Positions 24,353 through 32,822 of a stretch of DNA of 52,094 nucleotides are shown here, piece after piece (the stretch's first letter is position 1; every line of letters starts with the position of its first letter). Position numbers and translations under genes: made by a program. The DNA is taken from the NCBI RefSeq assembly GCF_015207395.1, contig NZ_JADEWX010000026.1, positions 1 to 52,094 of the forward strand, written 5' to 3'. The notes below the pieces were generated by a model. That model ran no database searches and had not been told where the DNA came from. It saw only the letters and a program-made list of their open reading frames with translations. The DNA is from Nodosilinea sp. LEGE 07088 (GTDB lineage: Bacteria > Cyanobacteriota > Cyanobacteriia > Phormidesmidales > Phormidesmidaceae).

Positions 24353-24523
24353 TCAATTATCTCTGACGCCGTGCAGCGCAAAGACCGGATTCGGTTGAGG
24401 CGACAGGCTATCGCTTTGTAAGACGATGTCGGTGATCTCAACTTGCCGACCGCCAGGCTGGTCATAATTTTCGGGTAGGGTGAGGACGCCACAGGTGTAG
24501 GTCTCTCCCTCGACTTCGCCTGG
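24353..24523 (-). pseudogene. Fragment of a TAP-like/proline-iminopeptidase-type alpha/beta hydrolase
   Basis: A 56-codon frame without a start codon, opening just after an in-frame TAG and ending at TGA 24355-24353. It reads PGEVEGETYTCGVLTLPENY, DQPGGRQVEITDIVLQSD and SLSPQPNPVFALHGVRDN. This matches the N-terminal stretch of exported hydrolases (V..GE...CG.L.VPEN...P.GR.I.L...VL.S....PAPDPV..LHGGPG), which normally run to 450-550 residues. Everything after the first HG motif is missing. It is a deletion relic between the FAD oxidoreductase and the FG-GAP-like gene. Confidence 0.65.
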
Positions 24524-24559
24524 CTATAGAGGCAGTCTACGAGCACTCGATTAGAAAAA

Positions 24560-25480
24560 TTAAAAAGATTCTCGTGCTTCTACTACCGGAGAGCGGTCAA
24601 CCTGGGGCTGGGGCCTACCGTTGGCGTCGAGATAGCCCAGTTCCTTAAGAAACCCATAGAGCGCAGTCGGGAAGTCGGGGTAGGCCTCAGATATTTCACC
24701 CTCATCGCTGTAGGTTTGCAAGCCCCAGTCGTCGGTGCGATCGTAGTGGGCCAGCATATATTGCCAGGCCTCCCGGTACTCCCCCAGGCGAACTTTCTGG
24801 GCTACGTAGCCCGCTAGCACGCCATTGTTGTCGCCGCGGCCAGCAAACTCTGGGTCTTCTATTGTGAAGCGCATGCCAGAGGCGATGTCTTGCAAATAGT
24901 TGGTGAACTCGGACGTCGTGTCGCGGTACTCGCCATTTTCGTAGGTGAGAATGACGCTGGGCGGGTACGACCCAGCATAGGAGCTAAAGCTATAGAAAAA
25001 GGCATTGTCGAGGGTGACAAACTCCATCAGCCCGTCACCGTTGAGGTCTTTGAACTCACCGCCGCCGCCGTCGAGATAGCCAAAGTAGATGGGGTTAAAC
25101 TGCTGGTCTTGCCAGGTGTAGGTTGTTGTCGCCAGGCAGCAGTGGGCTCCGCCGGTAAAGGTTTCGACCACAACCTCGGGCATGCCGTTGCCATCGAGAT
25201 CGACTAGCTCAATGCCTGCAAACATGGCAGCCGTGTCGGTGGCCAAGAGCTTGAGGTCGTCGTTGTAGTAAAGCTCTAGGGTGAGGTTGTTACCGCCATC
25301 GTCAGCCTGGTAGTCGAGGGGGGCATAGCTGGCGACAACCCGAATCGGTCCCTGCTCAATCGTCTGGTCAGTAAATGCCTCGGTATCGACATCAATGTCA
25401 AGCCGCGAGGTTTCGGCTAGGGCAGGCAGCCCCAAAGCTAAGACACCAACGACCAGAAGACTATTTAAAATACGTTTCAT
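24560..25480 (-). CDS. Exported protein with calcium-binding FG-GAP/VCBS-like loops
   Basis: A 306-residue exported protein of unknown function. Seen: signal peptide MKRILNSLLVVGVLALGLPALA with ALA cleavage; then a beta-propeller-like section with two DxDGNG-type loops, LVDLDGNGMPEVVVETFTGGAHCC and FKDLNGDGLMEFVTLD, typical of Ca2+-binding FG-GAP/VCBS repeats; and a helical C-terminal region. The GGAHCC cysteine pair is unusual for the repeat. It may bind a surface ligand or sit in the periplasm. A 67-base gap separates it from the upstream membrane-protein gene on the same strand. Confidence 0.75.
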   Translation of the reverse strand: MKRILNSLLVVGVLALGLPALAETSRLDIDVDTEAFTDQTIEQGPIRVVASYAPLDYQADDGGNNLTLELYYNDDLKLLATDTAAMFAGIELVDLDGNGMPEVVVETFTGGAHCCLATTTYTWQDQQFNPIYFGYLDGGGGEFKDLNGDGLMEFVTLDNAFFYSFSSYAGSYPPSVILTYENGEYRDTTSEFTNYLQDIASGMRFTIEDPEFAGRGDNNGVLAGYVAQKVRLGEYREAWQYMLAHYDRTDDWGLQTYSDEGEISEAYPDFPTALYGFLKELGYLDANGRPQPQVDRSPVVEARESF

Positions 25481-25547
25481 GACCTGTGTTATTACTCAGT
25501 AAATCTATTAACTGGAGTTGTCTAACCTGCCCCGGCTGATTTTGCGG

Positions 25548-25967
25548 TTACCAGCGTCGCCAGTGGCGTTTGCCCACCACAAAAATGCCCAACAGCACAC
25601 CCACAACCAGCGGGTAAGACAGGGTTAAGACTCCTGTTGGAATCGGTAAAAACCCCTTAGCAAACAGCACCAACGCCAGACAGGGCACTAGGGCCCAGAG
25701 CACTCCGGTGTCGAGGTAAACAGTGGTAAACCAGCGTTCTAAGATGGTTAGCGCCAGTGCTCCAACGGCGAACCCAGCGGCAATGGGTAGGGCCATAAAC
25801 AGCAGTTGCACTAGGGGCAACAGGCCACTACCCACGTTGGCTATCAGCAGCGCTAAGCCCTGGGTTAAGAGTAGGTCGGCGGCGGTGGCGATCGCCACCG
25901 CCAACAGCGCCACCTGAAGCAAAATTGCCCAAGGTAGCGACTTGAGCCGCCAAAAAGGATTCCGCAT
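25548..25967 (-). CDS. Small four-helix membrane protein, unknown function
   Basis: A 139-residue protein with about four hydrophobic helices (around ILLQVALLAVAIATAADLLL, LLPLVQLLFMALPIAAGFAVGALAL, LWALVPCLALVLFAKGF, LSYPLVVGVLLGIFVVG) and a basic C-terminal end KRHWRRW. I recognise no named family; similar small membrane proteins are common in cyanobacteria. It is probably first in a two-gene unit with the Ca-loop protein gene downstream on the same strand. Confidence 0.7.
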   Translation of the reverse strand: MRNPFWRLKSLPWAILLQVALLAVAIATAADLLLTQGLALLIANVGSGLLPLVQLLFMALPIAAGFAVGALALTILERWFTTVYLDTGVLWALVPCLALVLFAKGFLPIPTGVLTLSYPLVVGVLLGIFVVGKRHWRRW

Positions 25968-26193
25968 TGCCCTAGGTCGTAGCGTTATGCCTATTATTAC
26001 GCCGAAAGTGGAATGTGGTAAGGCATTGGGGCCAGTTTGAGGCTGAGCCTACGCTGTCACACCCCTCACAAGCAACGGTAATTGCTCCGATCAGTAAATC
26101 TTTGCGGTGTCATTGCCTTAGATATGGGATAACAGTAGAGGCGGGAGCAGGCAGTGGTCTGTTCCTGGTTCGTTCTACTGGTTGGGTTACCCC

Positions 26194-27027
26194 ATGGAAA
26201 AGCTGCTGCGTGGCCTGCGTGACTTTCAGGAAAACTACATTCCCGACCGCCAGGAACTGATCAAGCAGCTGGCCAAGGGGCAAAGCCCTCGGGTACTCTT
26301 TATCGGCTGCTCTGACTCGCGGGTTGACCCTACCATCATCACTCAGTCCGAGATTGGCGACCTGTTTGTCATTCGCAATGCGGGCAATATCATTCCCCCC
26401 TACGAGGCCACCAACGGCGGCGAAGGGGCCACCATTGAGTACGCCATGGAGGCGCTGGATATTGGCCAGGTGATTGTCTGCGGCCATACCCAGTGCGGGG
26501 CCATGAAAGGGCTGTTGCAGCTGGGTGAGCTAGAAGACAAAATGCCCCTGGTCTACCACTGGCTACACCACACCGAGGCCACCCGCAAGCTGGTCGAGGA
26601 CCACTACAGCCAGCTCGAGAAGAAAGATAAGCTCGACCTGCTGGTCGCTCAGAACGTGCTCACCCAGATCGATAACCTGCAAACCTACCCCTCCGTGCGA
26701 TCGAAGCTGCATGCGGGCACCGTTGACATTCACGGCTGGATCTACCAGCTCGAAACCGCTCAGCTGTTGGCCTATGACGACGAGTCTAAGTCGTTCGTGC
26801 CGCCCCACAGCAAAATTCACGCCGACGGGGGAGCCTCTAAGGTGCTCAAGCCCGGTGGACTATCCCAAGCGTTGAACGATAGAGCGCAGTCTGGTGCTGG
26901 GGCTCCATCGGTGGCCTTACCAGGGTTTTCTAAAAAGTTTTCTGAGCCGATGCAGCCCCACTGGCCGGGGGCCAGCCGCCTTAGCCCGGAGCAGGCGGCG
27001 CGCATTTACCGGGGCGCTGGGGTATAG
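26194..27027 (+). CDS. ccaA: Carboxysomal beta-carbonic anhydrase
   Basis: A 277-residue beta-class carbonic anhydrase interconverting CO2 and bicarbonate. Seen: zinc ligands and dyad C39-S-D41-S-R43 (GCSDSRVDP), H98 and C101 (CGHTQCGAM), and RNAGNIIPPY. The C-terminal extension of about 75 residues ending LSPEQAARIYRGAGV is the CcaA tail that binds CcmM, so the enzyme should sit in the beta-carboxysome, supplying CO2 to Rubisco. The ATG at 26194 gives MEKLLRGLRDF; an in-frame TTG at 26182 is less likely. Other carboxysome genes are not in the window, as is common since ccaA is often separate. Confidence 0.95.
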   Translation: MEKLLRGLRDFQENYIPDRQELIKQLAKGQSPRVLFIGCSDSRVDPTIITQSEIGDLFVIRNAGNIIPPYEATNGGEGATIEYAMEALDIGQVIVCGHTQCGAMKGLLQLGELEDKMPLVYHWLHHTEATRKLVEDHYSQLEKKDKLDLLVAQNVLTQIDNLQTYPSVRSKLHAGTVDIHGWIYQLETAQLLAYDDESKSFVPPHSKIHADGGASKVLKPGGLSQALNDRAQSGAGAPSVALPGFSKKFSEPMQPHWPGASRLSPEQAARIYRGAGV

Positions 27028-27034
27028 GGCCATC

Positions 27035-27604
27035 CTATCGATCAAAATTAGCAATCCGCCGCGCTGCCCCAATGCTTTGCTCGCCGGGGCCAAAGGTGAC
27101 CTCCAGGGCCTGCTGATCGGCAAAGGCCTGGGAAGCTTCGCGGTAGACAGTGCGGGTGGTGGGCAACGTGCGGCGCTGGCCGTCATAGTCGAAAGTGATG
27201 GCGTACTCGACATCTCTGAGTAGGGCGGGGTCGGTGCGCTGCTCAATGGGTTCGCGCTTGCGGGCCTCTAGCTCGTCGGCGGTAGGGCGAGGGGGCAACG
27301 GGGGCCAGTAGAGCCCGTTGTCGTCGGGGCCGGTGGCGGCACCTTCAGGGCGAATGCCATTGCGGTTGACCAGCGAGTTTGAGTCAAAGGTTTCCATGTG
27401 GATGGTCTGGCGGCGGTCAAAGCTGCGGGCATACTCCGCCCGCCAGGTTTGGGTAACGGTGGCGGTCGCTTCGTAGGTGCCAGTGGTAACGGTATTGCCC
27501 GTGGCGGGGTAGTTGTCGCACCCGGCGATCAGGCTCAGGCCCAGGGCCAGAGTACTAGCCTGAAACCAGCGGGGTATCGCAAGCTGAGGAGTCAACGGAG
27601 GCAT
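27035..27604 (-). CDS. Putative lipoprotein
   Basis: A 189-residue protein with an N-terminal hydrophobic segment and a lipobox LSLIAGC (Cys at about residue 29), followed by NYPATGNTVTTGTYEATATVTQTWRAEYARSFDRRQ and a proline-rich section YWPPLPPRPTADE. The pattern is found in cyanobacterial lipoproteins of unknown function; no catalytic motif is seen. It converges with ccaA (7 bases between stops). An in-frame TTG lies at 27616; the ATG at 27604 is preferred. Confidence 0.72.
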   Translation of the reverse strand: MPPLTPQLAIPRWFQASTLALGLSLIAGCDNYPATGNTVTTGTYEATATVTQTWRAEYARSFDRRQTIHMETFDSNSLVNRNGIRPEGAATGPDDNGLYWPPLPPRPTADELEARKREPIEQRTDPALLRDVEYAITFDYDGQRRTLPTTRTVYREASQAFADQQALEVTFGPGEQSIGAARRIANFDR

Positions 27605-28014
27605 AGCGGCAGTCAAGTTGATCTAAGAATTACCTATCTATGACGCTACCAGCGCTGGATGACGAAGGGCTATGGCAGGCGGCGGGGGCAAAAGTGGCAC
27701 AAGGTACGGCTAAGCTGGGGCGGTGCCGATTTATGGAGACGTTATCTAATGGAGACATTTATGGAGATGAGATTATAGAACCTGCTGACAACGTTAACCT
27801 GGGGTTATCTTAGCGGTGACGCCCGACGGCCTAGCATGGGGTAGGTAGCTAATGGTACTAAACCTAAAATTACGTTGTGTGTCGATCTCGATGCATCTCT
27901 TATGCATCCATAGACCGCCGCCAAACGTATCTACTAGACCGGGTAATTAAGGCTGCTGCTGCATTTTTCTCAGCAGCTTGTCAGCTATCCGCCGTGCGTT
28001 TTTCAGTCTGGCCC
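27605..28014. other. Divergent intergenic region upstream of hlyB
   Basis: A 410-base gap between the lipoprotein gene and the hlyB gene. Three ATGGAGA copies occur at 27733, 27749 and 27761, inside a relatively A+T-rich stretch. A GTG at 27877 opens the hlyB frame early, but it gives an uncharacteristic Cys/Arg-rich extension. No RNA gene or terminator was recognised. Confidence 0.45.
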
Positions 28015-30996
28015 ATGACCCAAACATCGCTTTCGCTTCAGCAAACCTTTCAAAGCCTAGAGCCCTTTGACCAGCTCCCCGACTCAGCCCGGCAGCTGCT
28101 GCTGCAAACGGCTCAGCCCCTGCGGTATCGGGTGGGTCAGCCGCTGCTGCGGCGAGAAATCCTGACCCAGCAGGTGGTGGTGATTTTAGAGGGTCAGGCT
28201 CGGCTGCTGGGCTACGACCCCCGCACCCAGCAGCCCGTGACGCTGGGGCGGTTTGGCCGGGGCGCAATGCTGGGGGTCATTAGCCTGATCCGGGGGGTGC
28301 CCTGCGAAACCGTGATTGCCTCGGTTGAAGTCCTGGCCCTGACGCTGCCGTCGTACACATTTTTGAATTTACTCAATGAGTATCCCGAGTTTGGGCGGGC
28401 GGTGCGCGATCGCGTCTATGCGATCGAAGCCTTTGACCTGGTGGCCGAACACGTCAAGGCCCACGCCCTCGACTTTGGCGATCTCAAGGCCAAGGCCCAA
28501 ACAGTCTGTGACGAATCGGCGATCGTCACGCTGCCCAGCGGCCCTAGCCCCCTCGAACACTTGAACCCCGATCTCACCTGGGTGCTCAGTGGTGGCACTG
28601 TGCTTAATGTCCCCATTGGCTCAACGCTGGCGCTCGACCGGCCCGTCGAGGTGCTCAGCCCCCAGGGGGCGCGGGTACTGGGCATGACCCCAGCGGTGCT
28701 GGCCGAAGCTCTGCCCGAGCCAGTTTCAGAACCTGAGGCGGTGGCGCGTCCGGTCGAGGTACTGGATGTCAATAACATTCCCTACGCTACCGAGGCCAAC
28801 CTAGCCCCACGCCCACCAGAGTCCGCCAATTCAAAGCGGGCTCCCATGCCCAGCTATCCCTTTGCCCGGGGGCGCGGTGAGGTGGATGGGGCACTGGCCT
28901 GCTTCGACATGCTCAGCCAGCACTTTTCTATGCCCTTTCGCAGGGATGTGATTCGCCGCATCTTGGCCAACCAGCATGAGCGCATGGGCCAGCTATCGCT
29001 GCCCATCTGCGGCTCGGTGAGCGAAATGATGGGCCTCAAGACCCAGCTCGTGCGCGTGCCCGTGGGAGCCTTTAGTCGCCTTAATATGCCCTGCCTGATT
29101 CGCTGGCAAGAAAGCTTTGCGGTGGCCTACGAAACCAGTGAAAGTACCTATATTTTAGGCGATCCTGAGGTAGGCCTGATTCGCCGTACCCCCGAGAGCT
29201 TTGCCGAGGCCTGGGGCGACAGCGGTGAAGTTCTTTTGTTGGAGCCCACTCGCGAAACCCCTCAGCAGAAGTTTGGCCTGCAATGGTTTTGGCCCTCGAT
29301 TCAAAAGTATCGCTGGGTACTGATTGAAGTCTTCATTGCCTCATTTTTTGTGCAGCTGTTTGGTCTGGCCAACCCGCTGATGGTGCAGATCATCATTGAC
29401 CGGGTGATTGTGCAAAACAGCGTCGATACGCTGCAAGTGCTGGGCATTTTTTTGGTGATCGTGGCCATTTTTGAGGCCGTGCTCACCAGTTTGCGCACCT
29501 ACCTGTTTGTCGATACCACCAACCGCATCGACATGGCCCTGGGGTCAGAGATTATTGACCACCTGTTTCGCCTGCCCCTGCGCTACTTCGACAAACGCCC
29601 CGTGGGCGAACTCTCCAGCCGCATCAATGAGCTGGAGAACATTCGCCAGTTTCTCACCGGCACGGCACTAACGGTAGTACTCGACGCGGTGTTTTCGGTG
29701 GTGTACATCGTAGTGATGTTCATCTACAGCTGGCTACTGACCCTGGTGGCCCTGGCTACGATTCCGCTGTTTGTGTTGGTGACCATGCTGGCCGCCCCAA
29801 TTGTGCGCAAGCAGCTGCGGATCAAGGCCGAACGCAATGCCTCTACCCAGTCGCTGCTGGTCGAGTCGCTGTCGGGCATTCAAACCGTAAAGGCGCAGAA
29901 TATCGAACTGCGCACCCGCTGGCAGTGGCAGGAGCGCTACGCCCAGTACGTCAGCGCCGGGTTTAACACCGTGCTGACTTCCACCACCGCCAACTCGGCC
30001 AGCAACTTTTTGAATAAACTCTCGGCCCTGCTGGTGCTTTGGGTGGGGGCCTACCTGGTGCTGCAAGGGCAGCTCACCCTGGGCCAGTTAATTGCCTTTC
30101 GGATTATTTCAGGCTACGTGACCGCGCCAATTTTGCGCCTGGCCCAGCTATGGCAAAACTTTCAGGAAACGGCGCTGTCGCTGGAGCGGCTGTCAGACAT
30201 CATCGACCACCCCCAGGAGACCGATGCCGATGAGGCCAACCAGATCCCCATGCCGGAGATTACCGGACAGGTCACCTTCGAGAATGTCGCCTTTCGCTTC
30301 GCCCCCTCGGGGCCGCTGCAACTGGCCAACGTCAACCTAGAATTCCCGGCCGGCATTTTTATCGGCGTGGTCGGCCAGAGTGGTTCGGGCAAGAGCACCC
30401 TGATGAAGATGCTGCCGCGTCTCTACGAGCTGGAGTCGGGCCGCATTTTGATCGATCACTACGACATTAGTAAGGTCGATCTGCATTCCCTGCGGCGGCA
30501 GATCGGCATCGTGCCCCAGGATAGTCTGTTGTTTGAGGGCACGATTCAGGAGAATATTTCGCTCACTAACCCCGACGCCGAGGCCAGCGTCATTATCGAG
30601 GCCGCTAAAACCGCCTGCTGCCACGACTTTATTATGGATTTGCCCCTGGGCTACAACACCCGCGTGGGCGAGCGCGGCTCGACCCTCTCGGGAGGGCAGC
30701 GGCAACGGATTGCGATCGCCCGCACGATTCTGCAAAATCCGCGTCTGTTGATTCTGGACGAGGCTACCAGCGCCCTCGACTACGACACCGAGCACCAGGT
30801 ATCGATGAATCTCAAAGCCTGGGCCGAGGGTCGCACAGTATTCTTCATTACCCACCGGCTCAACACCATTCAGCAGGCCGACCAGATCTTGGTGATGGAA
30901 CAGGGTTCGGCCGTAGAGTTGGGTACCCACGCCGAGCTGATGGAACTTCAGGGGCGCTATTTCACCCTTTACCAGCAACAACTCAGCGGCGTTTAG
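28015..30996 (+). CDS. hlyB: Type I secretion ABC transporter with cNMP-like and C39-like domains
   Basis: A 993-residue HlyB-type exporter. Seen in order: a cyclic-nucleotide-binding-like domain (about residues 10-165, LEPFDQLPDSARQLLLQ..., GRFGRGAMLGVISLI), a linker, a C39-like domain (about 280-410), a transmembrane domain with about six helices (about 430-715) and a nucleotide-binding domain with Walker A GQSGSGKST (about 785), signature LSGGQRQRIAIAR, Walker B LLILDEAT and ITHRL. The C39 catalytic Cys is absent (VDGALAC instead of the CGPAC region), so the domain probably holds rather than cuts the substrate. This resembles Synechocystis Sll1180, which exports S-layer and RTX-like proteins. 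Start ATG 28015 is chosen over GTG 27877 because it gives the family N-terminus. Confidence 0.9.
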   Translation: MTQTSLSLQQTFQSLEPFDQLPDSARQLLLQTAQPLRYRVGQPLLRREILTQQVVVILEGQARLLGYDPRTQQPVTLGRFGRGAMLGVISLIRGVPCETVIASVEVLALTLPSYTFLNLLNEYPEFGRAVRDRVYAIEAFDLVAEHVKAHALDFGDLKAKAQTVCDESAIVTLPSGPSPLEHLNPDLTWVLSGGTVLNVPIGSTLALDRPVEVLSPQGARVLGMTPAVLAEALPEPVSEPEAVARPVEVLDVNNIPYATEANLAPRPPESANSKRAPMPSYPFARGRGEVDGALACFDMLSQHFSMPFRRDVIRRILANQHERMGQLSLPICGSVSEMMGLKTQLVRVPVGAFSRLNMPCLIRWQESFAVAYETSESTYILGDPEVGLIRRTPESFAEAWGDSGEVLLLEPTRETPQQKFGLQWFWPSIQKYRWVLIEVFIASFFVQLFGLANPLMVQIIIDRVIVQNSVDTLQVLGIFLVIVAIFEAVLTSLRTYLFVDTTNRIDMALGSEIIDHLFRLPLRYFDKRPVGELSSRINELENIRQFLTGTALTVVLDAVFSVVYIVVMFIYSWLLTLVALATIPLFVLVTMLAAPIVRKQLRIKAERNASTQSLLVESLSGIQTVKAQNIELRTRWQWQERYAQYVSAGFNTVLTSTTANSASNFLNKLSALLVLWVGAYLVLQGQLTLGQLIAFRIISGYVTAPILRLAQLWQNFQETALSLERLSDIIDHPQETDADEANQIPMPEITGQVTFENVAFRFAPSGPLQLANVNLEFPAGIFIGVVGQSGSGKSTLMKMLPRLYELESGRILIDHYDISKVDLHSLRRQIGIVPQDSLLFEGTIQENISLTNPDAEASVIIEAAKTACCHDFIMDLPLGYNTRVGERGSTLSGGQRQRIAIARTILQNPRLLILDEATSALDYDTEHQVSMNLKAWAEGRTVFFITHRLNTIQQADQILVMEQGSAVELGTHAELMELQGRYFTLYQQQLSGV

Positions 30997-31007
30997 GGAG
31001 GCAATTT

Positions 31008-31139
31008 ATGCAATGTATTCGGTTCCTTCTACGGCCTAACCCAGCCTACCGTTTTCCTCATCTCCCTCACTATCCTCATCCCCTCACCGACTCATCCCAT
31101 GGTTCCCATCAACGGCACATCCCCCCATTCCAGCTCTGA
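31008..31139 (+). CDS. Small His/Pro-rich ORF between hlyB and hlyD
   Basis: A 43-residue frame starting at ATG 31008 behind a perfect GGGAGG (30996-31001) with a 6-base spacer. It starts right after the hlyB stop, overlaps the first 41 bases of hlyD in another frame, and reads MQCIRFLLRPNPAYRFPHLP then a His/Pro-rich stretch. hlyD itself has no visible ribosome binding site, so this ORF may couple its translation. No homology is recognised and it may not be a real gene. Confidence 0.35.
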   Translation: MQCIRFLLRPNPAYRFPHLPHYPHPLTDSSHGSHQRHIPPFQL

Positions 31140-32616
31140 GCAAAATGGCGATGCGGTGCTGGCTAACCAGCCCTCGCGCCAGCAGGCTCAGTTCGACAAG
31201 CCGGTAATTTTGCGCCAGTCGCCCCGATGGTCACGGGCGGTAGTGTGGACGTTATTGGGGGTGACTACGTTCACCATCGGCTGGGCCTGCCTGGCCAAGT
31301 TTGAGGAGGCGATACCGGCCCAGGGCAAGCTAGAGCCCAAGGGTATGGTGCAGCCGGTGCAGGCTCCCGTAGGCGGTGTGGTAGAGCAGGTGTTGGTGGT
31401 CGAGGGACAAACTGTGGAGGCTGGTGACCCGCTGCTGCGGTTTGATCCCGAAACCACCCAGGCTCAGCTCAACTCTCAGCAGGCTATTCGCACCAAACTA
31501 CAGCAAGAAAACGCCTATTACCAAGCGCAGCTGGCCGATCAAACCGAGATCGCCGCCCCTGTGGATATTGACCCTGGGTTAATTCAGTTGACCAGTAATC
31601 GGGCGGCTCTGGTGGCCGAAAACGCCCTCTATCGAGCACAGTTAGCGGGGGATACAACCGGCTCTAGCCTGCCTGCGGCCCAGCGCGATCGCCTGCGGGC
31701 CGCTACCGCCGAACTCGACTCACGGCTCAGCATCGCTAATCTAGAGGTCGATCAACTGCGCCGCCAGCTAACTCAAACTCAGGCCCAGCTGACCAATGCC
31801 CGCGATGCCCTGCGGGTCAATCGAGATATTCTGAATCGCATTAAACCACTGTTTGAAGCCGGGGGCATTGGCGAAATTCAGTACCTCCAGCAGGAGCAGG
31901 AGGTCAACAATCGCCAGACCGAGGTCAACCGTCTGATCGAAGAAGAACAGCGGCTCGACCTCCAAATTGCCCAGGCCCAAGAGCAGTTTCGCAATACCTC
32001 CATTGCCTCCCAGGATGAGCTACAGCAGCGCATTGCCACCAATGACAACCAGATTGCGACTATCGATAGCCAGCTCACCAAAACCATGCTCGAAAACGAC
32101 AAACGTCTAGAGGAGCTAGACAGCCAGATTGCGCAACTCCAGCAAACTCTGTCGTACCAAGAGCTACGTGCTCCGGTAGGTGGCACGGTGTTTAACCTGA
32201 AGGCTAACCAAGCAGGCTATGTAGCCAACTCCACCGAGCCGATTTTGGAGATTGTGCCCACCGATGCGCTCGTAGCGCGGGTGTTTATCACCAATCGCGA
32301 TATTGGCTTTGTGCGCGAAGGCATGGCTGTGGATGTGCGTATTGACTCGTTTCCCTACAGTGAGTTTGGCGATGTCAAAGGCATCCTCACCCAGATTGGC
32401 TCCGATGCGCTGCCCCCCGACCAGATCGACCCCAACTATCGGTTTCCAGCTGAGATCACCCTCGATGACCAGGCGATCGCCATCGAAGGGCAGCCGGTGC
32501 AGCTCCAGTCAGGCATGTCACTCAGTGCCAATATCAAAACTCGACCCCGCCGCGTCATCAGCATTTTCTCTGATCTGTTTACTCGCAAAATTGACACCCT
32601 CAAAACGGGCGGCTAG
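31099..32616 (+). CDS. hlyD: HlyD-family type I secretion adaptor
   Basis: A 505-residue membrane-fusion protein. Seen: cytosolic N-terminus of about 45 residues, one membrane anchor (AVVWTLLGVTTFTIGWACLA), the lipoyl half AQGKLEPKGMVQPVQAPVGGVVEQVLVVEGQTVEAGDPLLRFD, a long coiled coil (about residues 130-355, rich in Gln/Leu heptads) and the second half LRAPVGGTVFNLKANQAGYV with a beta-barrel ending in LQSGMSLSANIKTRPRR. It connects HlyB to an outer-membrane TolC not encoded here. No RTX substrate gene is adjacent. Similar to Synechocystis Sll1181. Same strand as hlyB, 102-base gap. Confidence 0.92.
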   Translation: MVPINGTSPHSSSEQNGDAVLANQPSRQQAQFDKPVILRQSPRWSRAVVWTLLGVTTFTIGWACLAKFEEAIPAQGKLEPKGMVQPVQAPVGGVVEQVLVVEGQTVEAGDPLLRFDPETTQAQLNSQQAIRTKLQQENAYYQAQLADQTEIAAPVDIDPGLIQLTSNRAALVAENALYRAQLAGDTTGSSLPAAQRDRLRAATAELDSRLSIANLEVDQLRRQLTQTQAQLTNARDALRVNRDILNRIKPLFEAGGIGEIQYLQQEQEVNNRQTEVNRLIEEEQRLDLQIAQAQEQFRNTSIASQDELQQRIATNDNQIATIDSQLTKTMLENDKRLEELDSQIAQLQQTLSYQELRAPVGGTVFNLKANQAGYVANSTEPILEIVPTDALVARVFITNRDIGFVREGMAVDVRIDSFPYSEFGDVKGILTQIGSDALPPDQIDPNYRFPAEITLDDQAIAIEGQPVQLQSGMSLSANIKTRPRRVISIFSDLFTRKIDTLKTGG

Positions 32617-32779
32617 AAACACCATACCGGTTTTGAATAGGGGGTGATTGAATTCGGATTTGCTCTAAAAATAGATTTTCATCGTTGGGGTGCCGCGCCA
32701 GCGGCATGGACGTTTGGTATCAGACCAGGAGATCCATAGAAAAGCGTGGCAATTCACGCCGATTTAATAGAATCTAATC

Positions 32780-32785
32780 TATAAT
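32780..32785 (+). promoter_or_regulatory. -10 element of the LysR-type regulator gene
   Basis: A consensus TATAAT at 32780-32785, 38 bases before the TTG at 32823; transcription would begin near 32792, which lies past the GTG at 32787 and so argues for the 32823 start. A hairpin TGCCGC-GCCA-GCGGCA at 32691-32706 sits upstream. Confidence 0.55.
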
Positions 32786-32822
32786 TGTGCTGAGTTCCAT
32801 TGGAAAAAAGGGAGGTTACCCG

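Noticed and set aside
27877-28014. Upstream extension of HlyB from GTG 27877
   Set aside because: The added 46 residues are Cys/Arg-rich, unlike HlyB homologues, and an ATG at 28015 fits the family start.
32690-32722. Possible fourth copy of the nested-palindrome repeat upstream of the LysR gene
   Set aside because: It has a TTTGGTAT end and a small hairpin, but no matching left end at a sensible distance.
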